A stretch of 64,000 bases of DNA from positions 45,978-109,977 of the forward strand of contig JAHBXR010000007.1 of assembly GCA_019636335.1 (NCBI GenBank), in the 5' to 3' direction. The notes under the pieces are model-generated. The model worked only from the letters and a program-made list of their open reading frames with translations, was not told the origin of the DNA and ran no database searches. This stretch comes from Pirellulales bacterium (lineage in GTDB: Bacteria; Planctomycetota; Planctomycetia; Pirellulales; JAEUIK01). The position numbers and the translations under genes are program-made. Of the stretch, positions 24,755-36,600 are shown in pieces. Each line of letters begins with the position of its first letter. Position 1 is the first letter of the stretch.

Positions 24755-25529
24755 GTCTCTATGCTTCTGCCTGTTTCGTGCGGACACGTGCTGGTGGATC
24801 CTAATGCCCCCCACTTCGGCCGCTTCCCTGCGTCACCAGCCTGCCGAGCGGGAACCAAGGTGATCCGTCGCCGGCGCAAGGCCTGGTTGGCGAGGAATCA
24901 GCGCTTCGGTTTCACTACTTTCGGTCCCTCGGGATGTACCAGTTGAATCAAATCTTCCGGTTGCTCCCGATGCACCTGACTTAACAGCAATCTCGGCCAT
25001 ACGGGTTGAAGTAGTTAAGCCAATCCTGGCCAAGCTGCGGACGATGCCAAGATTCGCACTTTTACCGGCCATCCAGTGGCGTGGGTGGGGGGGCGATCGC
25101 ACGCGGCGAATTGCTTGGGCCAGAGCGGGCCTTTGCCACGACTGCTTGCTGCCAGCGAAAAAACGCTGGCGCGACAGGTGCCAGGCGAGGGGAAGGCAGC
25201 AAGGCCTCTTATCTCCTCGATCGCAACGCGACAGCCGCCGGCCGACCGAGGAGGAGGTACCTCTCTAAACGACGTCGCGAGTACACAGGCACGCGGATGA
25301 ACGACCCTGAGCACGCGAGCTCGCACCGATTCATGGCCGATGAGAGTTAAGCGGGCCAGTGCATCGCCTTTGGACAAAACGTACACTGGGAAGTCTACGC
25401 AAAGTCTGCCGAGCAGGAATTATTTGATTCGGCGTCCCGTTGTGCCGGCCGATACACATGAGGGAATTGAGGCGTTGCCTCACAAGATTCCGTTCCATCC
25501 GTAGATACCGATCCGCGCGGGGAGTTCCT
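24755..25529. other. Divergent intergenic region, no gene found
   Basis: 775 bases between the divergent secretin and 518-residue protein genes. The frames here are short and lack ribosome sites. One clear hairpin (25151-25170, stem GCCAGCG/CGCTGGC with an A-rich loop) is present. It presumably holds both promoters, but I cannot place them. Confidence 0.5.
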
Positions 25530-27086
25530 ATGCACGCCGCTGCCGCTGTGCTTTTCAGCCTGTTCGTCGTGACTGCCGACAATCAGCCGGCACCGGCGCG
25601 CAATGCCGCGACCGCACGCCAACCCATCGTGGTGGCAGCCAGCGTACCGACCTTGCCTACGCCATCGCCGGCACCCGTCGAAGCGACACCGGTGGTCGCC
25701 ACGCCACCGACACAGCATCGCGTGGCGGCGCCGACCGTGGCCAGCGCCCCGGTCGTTACGCAACCGATCGTACTCGAGGCACGCGAAGAAGTTCGCATGC
25801 CGGCGATGGTGGGGAACACGGGCTTCAGCCCCGCGTCGAAGATGGTGATGCAGTTTCGCGTGAAGGATCACACCGTCTCGCCAACCGCCACCAGCACCGA
25901 GCTCGAAGAGGCCGCTTCGATCGGCCTGATGACGAACAAGGCCGAAACAGAACCGCAAGCCGAACAAAAATACGTCTCGAAACTCCCCACGCCTCCGCTC
26001 CCTGACGCGTCGCCGGTCGTCGTCGCGGCAGAGCCGGTGTCTCCGGACGTGGCTCCAGCACCCTCGCCCAAGTTCGAGCGTGCCCAATCTGCCATCGCCG
26101 GCTTCTCCGAGAACCCTGCCACGACTCCGTCCCTCGCTGCGTCGAGCGTTGAGGATAGCGGAGCAGCGGAACGCAATTCGTTCTTCAACGAGCTGAAGAA
26201 CGGCGTGCAAGCCGGCATCAACAAGGTGATGCCCGCCTCGCACAACAACACGAGCAATACGACTCGCCCGACCGAGTCCAAGCCAGTTGCCAAGAACACG
26301 GCTCCGGTGTCGCCGAAGCCGATCGCCAAGAAGCCAACGCACGCGGTGGAACCTGCGGCGAAATTGGCTGCCGCGAAGCCCGCTCCGACCGCCAAGGCGG
26401 TGGCGACTCAGCCGACCCAGAACTTCGTGCGTCCGGCGAATAAAGTCGCCAAGGCGCCGGCGACCACGAACCAGCAACATCATTCGCACGCCGATCACGT
26501 GGTGGCGGCGCCGCGTCCGCTGCCTCACGCCACGCCGGCCGCGGCTACGACTCGCACGGTGCAGCAGAACCAGGTAACTCGCGAGCCGGGCCGGGTGCTT
26601 CCACCGACCGTCCCGAATCCCTCGGTCTCGAATCCGGCGGCCTCGAACGGCCCCCTCACCGGCCCTGGTCCGTTCGACTACCTGTACACCGGTCAGGAAA
26701 TGCCACCCTGGGTGCGTCCCTACGACGAGGACCCGAACCTGCGAAACTTCTGGTACCACACCGAGCCGCGTCTGAAGCACGGCAAGGTCCCGCACTGCTG
26801 CTCGACCTGCAACCTGTTGCCGCACGTCGAGTACTTCCCCGAGGCCCACGCGAACTACTACTTCCGGCCGTACACCTTCACTCGTCTCTTGCAGCAGCAG
26901 GATCAGGCGGCCCGCATGGGAATCAATCCCGCCCTTCCCTACTCGAACGATCTCTACGAAAAGGTGTACGCCGAGTTCGACGCCCGCAAACGCGTCGAGA
27001 CGGTGCATCCGGGCGAGATGCCGGGCGAGATGCAGGAGTTCGAAACCGACACCGAGGCCCCTGCTCCCCCCTCGCTCGACCGCTAG
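25530..27086 (+). CDS. Secreted Ala/Pro/Thr-rich planctomycete protein
   Basis: A 518-residue protein. ATG 25530 with GGGGAG six bases upstream starts a signal-like segment (MHAAAAVLFSLFVVTA). Residues of about 20-370 are low complexity (Ala/Pro/Thr/Lys), likely disordered and wall- or periplasm-spanning. The last 140 residues are folded-looking and cysteine-containing (DYLYTGQEMPPWVRPYDED, then FWYHTEPRLKHGKVPHCCS and the region around YYFRPYTFTRLLQQQ). I do not recognise a family. A strong terminator follows 26 bases after the stop. Confidence 0.65.
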   Translation: MHAAAAVLFSLFVVTADNQPAPARNAATARQPIVVAASVPTLPTPSPAPVEATPVVATPPTQHRVAAPTVASAPVVTQPIVLEAREEVRMPAMVGNTGFSPASKMVMQFRVKDHTVSPTATSTELEEAASIGLMTNKAETEPQAEQKYVSKLPTPPLPDASPVVVAAEPVSPDVAPAPSPKFERAQSAIAGFSENPATTPSLAASSVEDSGAAERNSFFNELKNGVQAGINKVMPASHNNTSNTTRPTESKPVAKNTAPVSPKPIAKKPTHAVEPAAKLAAAKPAPTAKAVATQPTQNFVRPANKVAKAPATTNQQHHSHADHVVAAPRPLPHATPAAATTRTVQQNQVTREPGRVLPPTVPNPSVSNPAASNGPLTGPGPFDYLYTGQEMPPWVRPYDEDPNLRNFWYHTEPRLKHGKVPHCCSTCNLLPHVEYFPEAHANYYFRPYTFTRLLQQQDQAARMGINPALPYSNDLYEKVYAEFDARKRVETVHPGEMPGEMQEFETDTEAPAPPSLDR

Positions 27087-27111
27087 TCGCTACTGACCGA
27101 CACAAACTTCA

Positions 27112-27146
27112 AGCAGCCGACGAATCGTTCGTCGGCTGCTTTTTTT
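27112..27146 (+). terminator. Rho-independent terminator
   Basis: Stem AGCAGCCGACGAA (27112-27124) with TTCGTCGGCTGCT (27128-27140), a three-base loop, then T7 counting the last stem base. It ends the secreted-protein gene and lies between it and the convergent mscL. Confidence 0.92.
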
Positions 27147-27166
27147 GTGGCGCGTGGGGGAACCGT

Positions 27167-27571
27167 TCAACTGCGCGACTTCAGCAGGTCGCGAATCTCG
27201 GTGAGCAGCTTTTCTTGCGGGGTGGGAGCCGCCGGCTCGGCGGGCTTCTCCTCATTCTTGCGCCGCAGCGTGTTCATCGCCTTGACGACCACGAAAATCG
27301 CCGCCGCCACGATCAGAAAGTCGACCAGCGTGTTGATGAAGGCGCCGTAGCGCAACAGCACCTCGGTCTTGCCTTCGGCCGCCTCGCGCAGCGGAATCGA
27401 GAGCCCCGAGAAGTCGACGTTCCCCACCAGCGTGCCAATGGGGGGCATGATGACGTCATTCACGAGCGATGTCACCACCTTGCCAAAAGCCCCGCCGATG
27501 ATGATACCGACGGCCATATCGATCATGTTGCCTTTGAGCGCAAACTCGCGAAACTCTTTCAGAATGCTCAT
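27167..27571 (-). CDS. mscL: Large-conductance mechanosensitive channel
   Basis: A 134-residue channel that opens on hypo-osmotic shock. The N-terminal helix is [14 protein letters not shown], the first transmembrane helix has [15 protein letters not shown], the loop contains [10 protein letters not shown], the second helix is [15 protein letters not shown], and a charged C-terminal helix ends in TEIRDLLK. All landmarks of the MscL family are present. ATG 27571 is chosen because GAGGAGGA lies seven bases upstream; another ATG two codons earlier abuts the ribosome site. Confidence 0.95.
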   Translation of the reverse strand: MSILKEFREFALKGNMIDMAVGIIIGGAFGKVVTSLVNDVIMPPIGTLVGNVDFSGLSIPLREAAEGKTEVLLRYGAFINTLVDFLIVAAAIFVVVKAMNTLRRKNEEKPAEPAAPTPQEKLLTEIRDLLKSRS

Positions 27572-27716
27572 GGTCATTCCTCCTCGCAGGATGACGAGAC
27601 AAGATCGCTGCCCAGATGTCGGGCCAGATGAGATGTGCCAACGACGCACACCATGACGCAAAACCACCAGCAACGTCAATACGAACGCTCCGCCGCGGGG
27701 ACTCCTTGCGCGGGCG

Positions 27717-30700
27717 TTACTCCGGCAGTCGTGCCGCCTCGGGCACGTCGCCGATCAACAAGCGTTCGTCTTGCGTCGCAACGGCCAATTCGCGCCCGTC
27801 GGGGGACCATGCCACGCCATAAGCTTGCTTGACCGGCAACTGCTCGCGATGGAGCATCTCGCCCGACGCGGCATTCCACACGATCAAGGCGCCGGAATAG
27901 CCGAGCGTGGCGATGCGCTTCCCATCGGGATCGTAGGTAGCGCGGTAGATGTGATCCTCGTGCCCCCCCACCGTTTGCCGCGCGGCATCCTGACCGGCGT
28001 CGCGGACCTGCCAGGTCTTGGCCAGGCCGGCCGTCAGCAGGTGCGAACCGTCGGGAGAGTAATCGATCGAGTAGAGAATGTCGTCGATGCCCTCGCGAAT
28101 CTCGCGCGTCTGCTGACCATCGGAGGGATTCCACAGGCGAATGGTGTTGTCCGCGCCGCAACTGGCCACCTCGCCACCAGTGGGCCGATACGCCACGCCA
28201 TACACCTGGCTGGCGTGCCCCGTGCCGCTGAAGACGTTCTTGCCATCGGCCAGCGACCAAAAGCGCACGGCCTTGTCGCCTCCGGCCGAGACAAGCTGGC
28301 TGCCGTCGGGATGGAAGCTCACCGAGTAGACGTGCGCCTCATGTCCGGTGAGGGTCTGCTGGGGATGCGCCGCCGCTAGGGCCACGCGTTGCAGGCGTCG
28401 ATCACTCGCCGCGACAATCGCTGCCGTGGCGTCAGGCATTGCAGCGAGCGAGGTAGTCGCCGCGCTGCCCGTGATGCGGTCCTCGAGCAATCGTCCATCC
28501 GCGACTCGATAGCCGCGGAGATGTCCATTGGCCCCCGCCACCACCGCCTGGCGGCCATCGCTCGCTAGCGCGACACCTGCGATCGGCGCGCCCGTGTCGA
28601 TGGTCGCCAATAATTTTCCGTCGATTGTGTTCCAGACCCGTAGCGTGCCATCGTCGCCGCCTGCCGCGAGACTACTGTTGCCCGCGGCAAAACCGAGCGA
28701 TCGTTGGCGTCCGAGCGTTGTACTCAACGCGCGCAGATCGGACAGATCCGCGCCGCTCCATTGCCCCAGCTTGCCATCCTCGCCAGCCGTGAAAAGATGC
28801 GATCCATCGGCGTTGTATTGCACGGCGGTGATGGGACCCTGATGCAGCAGAGCAGAACGCAAGAGCGGTTGGCGCCACAAGCGTGCCGATCCATCGGCGC
28901 TGGCCGTAATCGTTCGCTCTCCGTTGGGTAACACCGCCAGTCCGCGAATCTCGCCCAGGTGATCGGCGAGCGTGTCGACTACTGCGCCGGTCATCCAGTC
29001 GAAGACGCGCACTTGTCCATCGGCCGCTCCCAGCATCAACCGGCTGCCATCGTTCGAAAACCGCAACGCACACCCCCCCTCGGACACCGTGAACTGCGCC
29101 GCCACGGCTCCATCGGCGACTTGCAGCACTTGCACGTTCCCTGTCCCACTGGCCAGCGCCACTCGAGTAGCATCGCCACTCATCGCGGCTGCCTGGATCG
29201 GCTCGGTCGCAGCGAACTCTCGTTCGATCCTGCGCGCGGCAACGTTCCACCAGCATGCCGGGCCCTGCTTTCCCGCCGTCCATAGCCGCGAGCCATCGGC
29301 GTTGAAAGACAACGCCACCGTGGCCCCCTCCGGCGGATGCAAGATTCCGGCAAGCGGCATGGTCACGCCGCGGATGTAACGGCCTTGCGCGAGTGTCAAC
29401 GGCGCCAGCGCGAGACCCGTGTCTTCCACCGACAGAGACGAACCGTCGTCAATCTTCCAGCGGCGGAGCGTGGTATCGCCCAGCGAGCTCAGTTCGGCGC
29501 CGTCGGACGAAAAGGCTAGTCCCACGATCGGCGCCGTGTGTCCCGACAGATCGCGCACGTGCGCGCCGTCGGCCACGTTCCAGATGCGCACCACACCGTC
29601 CGCTCCCCCGGCGGCGATCTGTTCGCCCGCCGGACGCACGGCAACGGCACTCACCGGCGCCGCGGTTTCAATCGCCAGGATGCCACCCGTGGCCAGCGTC
29701 ACGATTCTCAGGTGACCGTCGTCCCCCGCGACGATCAGCTTCGAACCATCGGGCGAAAAGCACGCGGCGCGCGAGTTGGCGACTGGAATGGCGAGGCTAC
29801 GGATGTCGCTGGCGTCGTCCGCTTTGATGATGCGCAGCGTCGCATCGTCGGACTGTACCGCCAGCAGCGCGCCATCGTGCGAGGCCGCCAACACCGGCCA
29901 CGGCGCCCCTTCAAACGCGGGGCCCATCGTGCCGCTGGGAAGATCCCAGAGCCGCACGCTGCCATCATCGCCGGACGTCGCCAATTGCACGCCGTTGGGA
30001 TGATAGGCCACTTGCCGAATCGCTCCGGTATGCGCCGCGAACGATCCCAAGAGCGCCCCGCTGGCGGGGTCGACGAAGTGCAGCTTGCCCGCCGCGGTCG
30101 CCACGACAAGCAGCAGTCCATCCGCGCGCAGTGCCAGGGCGGTCAGGGGGCCATCGCCAGGATTGGCTTGTCGCAGTTCCGTGCCGTCAGCCGGATTGTG
30201 AAAACGCACCACGCCATCTTCGGCCGCAGTCGCGATCCAACTACTATCCGGCGCGGCAACCAGGGCGACCAAGGGCGAGCCGGCCGTCAGTATGGTTGGT
30301 GGCGCCGGAGGCCAGGGATACAGCCGCAGATGCCCGTCATCGCCGCCCAGGGCGAGCGTCTTGCCATCGGGATGCCACGCGACGGCGCGCGAGATCGCGG
30401 GCAACTTGAGCGACTCCTGCGCGACACCATCCGACGCCTGCCACGAGCGCAACACTCCATCGGCATGCGCAGCGACAACCAGCGCCCCATCGTTGCGAAG
30501 GGCAATCGCCTGCGCCGCCGACGAACCGCCCGAAAGTTCGGCCGTGGGCTCGAGCGATTCCGCCGCATACAAACGGACGTGCCCCTCTGCGTCGCCGGCG
30601 GCGAGCGTCTTGCCATCGGCGCTAAGCGCAAGCGTAAGTACCTCGGCCGGCAGATCGCTTCGTTCTGCCAGCGGCCCCGGTGGTGGAAGATCGTCGACAA

Positions 30701-31031
30701 GGATCAACTTGTCGAGTCCCGCCGAGGCCATGCGCTGGCTGTCGTGCGAGATCGCCACCGTCAAGACAAGGCCCGAGTGATTGGCCCGCGTGCGCAACGT
30801 GCGTCCTGTGGCGCGATCCCAGATGCGGACCGTCTTGTCGAAGCTGCCACTCGCAATGAGCCGCCCGTCTGGCGAATAGGCCACTGCATAGATCGGATCG
30901 GTGTGGCCTTCGAGGTAGCGCCAGTCGATCCCCGAGGCGGCGTTCGTGAATAAGGCGCCACTAGCAAGCAACAGCCCCAAGGCATAAGCCCTGCGGTGTG
31001 CGCGACACGATGGAAGGCGATCGGGCGGCAA
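27717..31031 (-). CDS. Giant WD40-repeat protein
   Basis: A 1104-residue exported protein. A signal-like segment (residues 14-33) is followed almost immediately by WD40 units ([18 protein letters not shown], then [10 protein letters not shown]). Such units recur through the whole chain, about 40 residues each, ending with [20 protein letters not shown] and similar. Many units keep the G-H ... S-P-D-G ... W-D pattern. The number of repeats would make several beta propellers in a row. Function is unknown; planctomycetes have many, probably as extracytoplasmic interaction scaffolds. No catalytic domain is visible. Confidence 0.85.
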   Translation of the reverse strand: MPPDRLPSCRAHRRAYALGLLLASGALFTNAASGIDWRYLEGHTDPIYAVAYSPDGRLIASGSFDKTVRIWDRATGRTLRTRANHSGLVLTVAISHDSQRMASAGLDKLILVDDLPPPGPLAERSDLPAEVLTLALSADGKTLAAGDAEGHVRLYAAESLEPTAELSGGSSAAQAIALRNDGALVVAAHADGVLRSWQASDGVAQESLKLPAISRAVAWHPDGKTLALGGDDGHLRLYPWPPAPPTILTAGSPLVALVAAPDSSWIATAAEDGVVRFHNPADGTELRQANPGDGPLTALALRADGLLLVVATAAGKLHFVDPASGALLGSFAAHTGAIRQVAYHPNGVQLATSGDDGSVRLWDLPSGTMGPAFEGAPWPVLAASHDGALLAVQSDDATLRIIKADDASDIRSLAIPVANSRAACFSPDGSKLIVAGDDGHLRIVTLATGGILAIETAAPVSAVAVRPAGEQIAAGGADGVVRIWNVADGAHVRDLSGHTAPIVGLAFSSDGAELSSLGDTTLRRWKIDDGSSLSVEDTGLALAPLTLAQGRYIRGVTMPLAGILHPPEGATVALSFNADGSRLWTAGKQGPACWWNVAARRIEREFAATEPIQAAAMSGDATRVALASGTGNVQVLQVADGAVAAQFTVSEGGCALRFSNDGSRLMLGAADGQVRVFDWMTGAVVDTLADHLGEIRGLAVLPNGERTITASADGSARLWRQPLLRSALLHQGPITAVQYNADGSHLFTAGEDGKLGQWSGADLSDLRALSTTLGRQRSLGFAAGNSSLAAGGDDGTLRVWNTIDGKLLATIDTGAPIAGVALASDGRQAVVAGANGHLRGYRVADGRLLEDRITGSAATTSLAAMPDATAAIVAASDRRLQRVALAAAHPQQTLTGHEAHVYSVSFHPDGSQLVSAGGDKAVRFWSLADGKNVFSGTGHASQVYGVAYRPTGGEVASCGADNTIRLWNPSDGQQTREIREGIDDILYSIDYSPDGSHLLTAGLAKTWQVRDAGQDAARQTVGGHEDHIYRATYDPDGKRIATLGYSGALIVWNAASGEMLHREQLPVKQAYGVAWSPDGRELAVATQDERLLIGDVPEAARLPE

Positions 31032-31275
31032 GCGCAGTTCCTCGCCGGCGGGGGGTGAAAGTTCGGCGGACGACGAAGGCGGGGTGCTAGCAGATCCGGT
31101 GCTATCGTAACCAGCCCTGCGCCGCGCGGCAAAACATCGAGCCGATCAACTGACCTACCCCGGGCAGAATCGTTCTGCCATACTTCGCCACCCTTGCACG
31201 AATCTTTTGGTGGCGCTGCTGGCAGCAGCGTTTTGGGATCGTGCCGCGGGCGAATGGCCAGCAAGGACAACCGGC

Positions 31276-32070
31276 GTGATCCGCTACTCCCTTCTCGTGC
31301 CCCTCTCGTGCGGCGTCGAGCATTTCGAGCGGCAATTGCCTGCGCTTTGCGACGCCCTCGAAGCCCTCGATCCCGCGCATGAGATCGTCTGTATCGACGA
31401 CGCCACGGAAGAACAGGCGGCACTCGATCGGCTCCGAGCAAAGTTCCCTGTCTTGCGCCGGGTGAGCCTGGCGGAGCGCGCGGGAACAACCGCCTGTCTC
31501 TCGGCGGGCATCGCCGCGGCGCAAGGCGAGATACTGATCGCGCTCGAGGCAGGCGAACGCTACTCGGCGAGCGACATCCCACGGATGGTCGAGCGGCTGT
31601 CGCGGGCCGATCTCGTCTGGGGACGACGACGCCAAACCCGTTTCCAGAAAACACTGCTCGCAACGCGTCACCTGCCGCGACGTCTCTTATTGGGCACGGA
31701 CGCCCACGATCCTGGCTGCCTCTTCTGGGCCGCGCGGCACGAGACCGTAGCCGGCCTGCCTCCACTGCCGGGACTAGTGCGTCATTTGGCCACGTGGACG
31801 GCGAGGCGAGGATTTCGCGTGGGAGAAATCTACGTCGACCATCAACAGCCCAGCCACGCGCCGACCACGAGCGACCGCCGCACACGCCCGGGCGAGCTGT
31901 TTGCCATCTGGTGGCAGGCGCGGCGCTGGCGTGCGCAATCGTCGGCGGAAATAGCTGCCCAGGACGAACGGGTGCGGCTCCATCGCAGCGCCCACGCAAG
32001 TACCGATCCACGCAGGTCCAGCGCCGCGGCGTCTTCCACGAACGAGCCGCGACTGCGTCGCTCTGCTTGA
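31276..32070 (+). CDS. Divergent family-2 glycosyltransferase
   Basis: A 264-residue protein starting at GTG 31276. The N-terminus matches the GT-A fold of family 2: SLLVPLSCGVEHFERQLPAL, then HEIVCIDDATEE (the first Asp pair), RAGTTACLSAGIAAAQGEIL, and a later degenerate Asp motif in LEAGERYSASD. It has no C-terminal transmembrane helices. It resembles dolichol-phosphate-mannose-synthase-like transferases but lacks a clear second DXD, so activity is uncertain. The neighbour lpxB, 58 bases downstream, suggests a role in envelope glycolipid synthesis. Confidence 0.65.
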   Translation: MIRYSLLVPLSCGVEHFERQLPALCDALEALDPAHEIVCIDDATEEQAALDRLRAKFPVLRRVSLAERAGTTACLSAGIAAAQGEILIALEAGERYSASDIPRMVERLSRADLVWGRRRQTRFQKTLLATRHLPRRLLLGTDAHDPGCLFWAARHETVAGLPPLPGLVRHLATWTARRGFRVGEIYVDHQQPSHAPTTSDRRTRPGELFAIWWQARRWRAQSSAEIAAQDERVRLHRSAHASTDPRRSSAAASSTNEPRLRRSA

Positions 32071-32128
32071 TGTGATGGTCCAGCTACACGATTCTCCACA
32101 ATCTCGCGTCTTCGGAAAACAGCCTGTC

Positions 32129-33427
32129 ATGCCCGACCAAGCGACGAACCGACCGTTGACGATCTTCTTTTCGGCAGGCGAACCGAGTGGTGACCTGCAT
32201 GCCGCGAACCTGATGCGCGAGCTGTCTCGTCGACAGGCCAATATCCGCTTCGTCGGCTACGGCGGACCGCGCATGGCCGAGGCAGGCTGCCAGTTGCACG
32301 CCGATCTGACGGCCCTGGCCGTGATGTGGTTCCTGCGCGTGTTGATCAACATCCACAAGTTCGCCTTCCTGGTCAGCCTGGCCGATCGGCACTTCCGCCA
32401 TCATCGCCCCGATGCGGTCGTGCTGATCGATTACCCCGGCTTCAACTGGTGGATCGCGCGCCGGGCCAAGGTCCACGGCATTCCGGTGTTCTACTACGCG
32501 CCACCGCAGGTTTGGGCCTGGGCCAGTTGGCGCGTGACCAAGATGCGCCGCTTCGTCGACCACGTGCTGTGCAGCCTCCCCTTCGAGGCCACCTGGTTTC
32601 GCGAGCAGGGTTGCAACGCGACCTTCGTCGGCCACCCCTACTTCGACGAGGTGCGCGAGCAGCGTCTGAACGCGGCGTTCATCGAAGCCGAACGCGCCAA
32701 GCCGGGCAAGCTCGTCACACTGCTCCCCGGCTCGCGCACGCAGGAAGTCACGCAGAACCTGCACTGGTTCCTGAGGGCCGCCGCCGAGATTCACGCCCGC
32801 GAACCGAACACGCGCTTCGCCATTGCTTCGTTCCGCGCCAAGCAGGCCGAGATCGCCCGCGCCGCGATCGAGGGGCTCAAGCTGCCCATTGAAGTACACG
32901 TGGGCCGCACGCCCGAGTTGATTCACCTGGCCGAGTGCTGCATGGCGGTCTCCGGTTCGGTATCGCTCGAGTTGTTGCACCACGCCAAGCCGACGGTCGT
33001 GCTCTATTGGATCAGCAGGCTGGCCTTCTTCGTGCAGGGTTATTTCCGCCGGGTGAAGTACATCACGCTCGTCAATCTGCTCACCGCCGAGGAGTTGTTT
33101 CCCCAGGACCTGACCCCCTACGACCCGAGTCAGCCAGGTGCGGAACGCGTCCTGTTTCCCGAATATCTGACCTGCGAAGACAAGTCGCATCAACTGGCCA
33201 ACCACATCGTTGGCTGGCTGACCGATCCTCATGCGCGGCAAGCGCTCGAAGCGCGACTGGCCGAGCTGCGCGACGAAATCGGTCACGGCGGCGCGTCGAA
33301 GGCGGCGGCCCAATACATGCTCGACGTGCTGGGACGCCGGACAACGGCGGTCCCCAAACCACACTTCCGCCCCGGCATGGTGGTGGCCAGCAGCGACATG
33401 AACTACTCCGCTTCGCGCAGCGAGTGA
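32129..33427 (+). CDS. lpxB: Lipid-A-disaccharide synthase
   Basis: A 432-residue GT-B glycosyltransferase (family 19) that joins lipid X with UDP-diacylglucosamine in lipid A synthesis. The N-terminus IFFSAGEPSGDLHAANLMRE is the LpxB signature. Later landmarks are LIDYPGFNWWIA, YYAPPQVWAWASWRV, FVGHPYFDEV, LLPGSRTQEV and AVSGSVSLELLHHAKP. The preferred start is ATG 32129; ATG 32072 upstream adds 19 residues. Finding lpxB here supports an LPS-bearing outer membrane in this planctomycete. Confidence 0.92.
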   Translation: MPDQATNRPLTIFFSAGEPSGDLHAANLMRELSRRQANIRFVGYGGPRMAEAGCQLHADLTALAVMWFLRVLINIHKFAFLVSLADRHFRHHRPDAVVLIDYPGFNWWIARRAKVHGIPVFYYAPPQVWAWASWRVTKMRRFVDHVLCSLPFEATWFREQGCNATFVGHPYFDEVREQRLNAAFIEAERAKPGKLVTLLPGSRTQEVTQNLHWFLRAAAEIHAREPNTRFAIASFRAKQAEIARAAIEGLKLPIEVHVGRTPELIHLAECCMAVSGSVSLELLHHAKPTVVLYWISRLAFFVQGYFRRVKYITLVNLLTAEELFPQDLTPYDPSQPGAERVLFPEYLTCEDKSHQLANHIVGWLTDPHARQALEARLAELRDEIGHGGASKAAAQYMLDVLGRRTTAVPKPHFRPGMVVASSDMNYSASRSE

Positions 33428-33632
33428 CCTCTGCTGGACGGTCCCTAGTGGATTCTCGGGCAAGGGCGGTTCTTGTGCCGATGCGCGTGCGGCCGTCAGC
33501 AGGTCGAACTATAATCGGGGCTGCTCTGTGGCCCCTTCTCGCGCATGCCTGGGCGCTGGATGGCGGTGATGTTCGAGCGCCGTCCTCCTGCACGTTTTCC
33601 CCCCCTTCTTCACCCGCGGCAGCCTTAAGCCG

Positions 33633-36600
33633 ATGCGCACCCTCTGGCACCTGCTTCTGGCACTGGCGTTGGCAACGGCATGGTCGCATGCAGCGATGTC
33701 GCAGGACGCCGTCGCCTCGGAAGCCGATGAAGACGACGAGACGGAATACTCGTCCGGCCTGATTGCCACCTATCGGGATGCCTCCGGAGGGGTCTGCCGG
33801 CGCATCGATCCCGCTCTCGCGTTCCAGTGGCGCGATCGGGCCCCCGATCCGCGCATCGAGGCGCAAGGCTGGACCGCGGAATGGGGGGGAATGCTCTCGG
33901 TTTTGGCGCCAGGCGAATATCGACTACACGTCTACGCGGCAGGGCGGGTTACGGTCGAACTCGACGGACGCTCGGTCATCGACGCTTCTCCCACAGATGA
34001 CACGTGGCTCGAGTCGGCGCCACTCGAGCTGGCCTTTGGCGAGCATGCCTTGCACGTGCGGTACGAACCGAAGGCCCCCGAGCCGCGACTGGGGCTGTAC
34101 TGGTCGGGACCGCAGTTCCAGCTAGAGCCGGTGCCCCCCTGGCAGCTCTTTCACAAACCCACGGACGAAGACCTGGCCAGCTTCGAACGGGGGCGAACGC
34201 TTGTACATGGCTTACGCTGCGGCGCCTGCCACGCCGGACTTGCCGAACAGCACGTGCTGCCGGCCCCCGCACTCGATCACCTCGCCGGACATATCTCAAC
34301 AGGCTGGCTAACCGAATGGATCCAGCACGCCGGACACCAGTCAAACACAAACGCCAGCGAGCATCAGGTCGCCAGCCGCATGCCCTCGCTGGGGCTCTCT
34401 TCGGAAGAGTCACACGCAATCGCCGCTTATCTCCTCGCCGACGCGCCCGAAGAATACGACGCCAGACCGCTAGAGACGAAAAAGATCAGCATCGAGGCCG
34501 GGGCGACCTTGTTTCGCAGCGTCGGCTGCCTGGCGTGCCATCGTGTGGGCGACCTCGGCGTGGGGGGACTCTTCGGCGGTGGCGACCTCACGCAAGTCGC
34601 CGACAAGCGACCGGCCGAATACTTCGTCCGCTGGTTGCGCGAGCCCGCTACGCTGAACGCGTCGCATCGCATGCCGATTTTCACGCTGAGCGACGAGGAA
34701 GTGGCCAATCTGGCCGCTTATCTCAGCACGTTGAAGAGCCCGAACGATTCGCACGACGCGCACGTTTCTGCCGCGGCGGACGTGCGCGAACGAGGGGCGA
34801 AACTTGTCGCCGAGCATCGTTGCGCCAACTGCCACCAACTTCCACAGACAACCGCGCTGACCGAAGCACGCAGCTCGATCGCGACTCCGATCCCAAATGA
34901 GTCGAAAGCCGATTGTCTTACAGCACCCGACGTGGCGCGGAAGCGCCCGGGTTTCCTGCTGCCCCCGCAGCAGGCCGCCGAGGTGCGTGCCTATCTCGCC
35001 GCGCTGCCGCCGACATCGGCAACTCCCGCCTCGGACGATCCCTCGCGCGCGTACGACGGGCAACTCGTGTTGGCCGAGCGGAATTGCCTGTCGTGCCACG
35101 CCCGCGGACTCAGTCCCGGTATCGCTGCCACGCTGCCCGCCTTGGCCGAAGTGGACGAAACCTTGTCGCCGCGCCTGGCCGCGCTGGCGCCGCCGGCGCT
35201 CAACAGCATTGGCGACAAGCTGCACGACGAGGCCCTGGCCGCGGCGATTGCCACCACCGCGCCACGATTGCGACCGTGGCTCGATCTGCGCATGCCACGC
35301 TTCTCTCTGGGCGAAGAAGAATCGCGGGTACTGGTGGAGATGTTCGTTGACGAAGACCGCATACCGTCGCTCCCAGCCGACCAAGAGCAAACCGTCGACG
35401 ACGCTGCAAGGCTGCACCTGGCGGGCAGCCGGCTCGTCACGTCGGCGGGCTTCGGCTGCACGAGTTGCCACGCCATCGGAGAGGTCGCCCCCGTCGAGGT
35501 GGCGCTCGCCGCGCACGGTACCGATCTGGCCGAATTGGGCCGGCGCATTCGCCGCCCCTGGTACGATCGCTGGGTGCGCAACCCGGCGCGCATCGTGCCG
35601 CGGATGGAGATGCCCTCGATCCAGCTTGCGATTCGCGGCGTGCTCGACGAAGAACTCTCGGCGCAGCTCGCCGCCGTGTGGCATGTGTTGAACGAGCCGG
35701 GCTTCGTGCCGCCACCTCCCAACGCCGTGCGGGTCGTGCGAGCGCGGAACCTTCCCGACGAACATGAGGCCCATCTGCTGACCGATGTGTTCGAGCTGGG
35801 CAAGCACAAGTTCATCAAGCCCTTCGTCGTGGGGCTGCCCAATCGACAGAGCGTGCTGTTCGATCTGCGCGAGAATCAGCTCGCGGGCTGGTGGATCGGC
35901 GACGCTGCCCGGCAGCGCACGCGCGGCAAGACCTGGTACTGGGAGCCCGGCGGAGAATTTCTCACGCCCCCCATCGATCGCGCGAGCGAGGTATCGCTCG
36001 AAGCGGAGGGCACTCGTCGCGAGCCGCTCGCCGGCGGGCAGTTCGCCACCGAATGCGATGAGTGGCAGCATACGAAAGACGGCTTGCGCTTCGAGTATCG
36101 CTTGCACTTCGCCCCCCACGAGAGCGACTCGGCAGATCGTACCACCCTACACGTGGCGCAGCAGTTCGCCGCGCGGAGAAATGAGGCCGCTTCCGACGAG
36201 ACTGGTGTGCGACGCGAGTTCGCATTCCGAGGTCTGCCGCGCGGCACGACGCTACGACTCGCATTGCTTCCGCCACCGCGCGACGGTGGGTCGTACGCGA
36301 TGGCGCAGGCATCGGCGACGGAGTTCGCCTGGCGAGCGCCGATCGGTGCGTGTCGGGTGCGAGTGGTATCTCCGGCGGACGCGACGATCGAACTCGAACG
36401 GGGGCGACCCCTGGTGGCGATTCCCGCCCCGACCGATGGCACGCCTCTGTCGGTGGCACTCGAATACTTGACCTCCGCGCCGGTCGATCACTTCCCGCTC
36501 GATACGCCCGTGGCGGTGAATGCCCCCTCGGGCGCGATCGACGTCGTCCCGGGCTTCACGGCCGAGCGACTCCCCCTGGTCGACGAGATTATGCCCACGG

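Noticed and set aside
22649..24946. 765-codon plus-strand frame
   Set aside because: Antisense to the secretin gene, with Arg/Asp/His-rich shadow composition.
25395..27008. 537-codon minus-strand frame
   Set aside because: Antisense to the Ala/Pro-rich secreted protein; Arg/Gly/His-rich shadow without a start context.
29538..30953. 471-codon plus-strand frame
   Set aside because: Antisense to the WD40 gene; its periodicity only mirrors the WD40 repeats.
34470..36119. 549-codon minus-strand frame
   Set aside because: Antisense to the five-haem fusion protein, whose CxxCH and propeller motifs are unmistakable.
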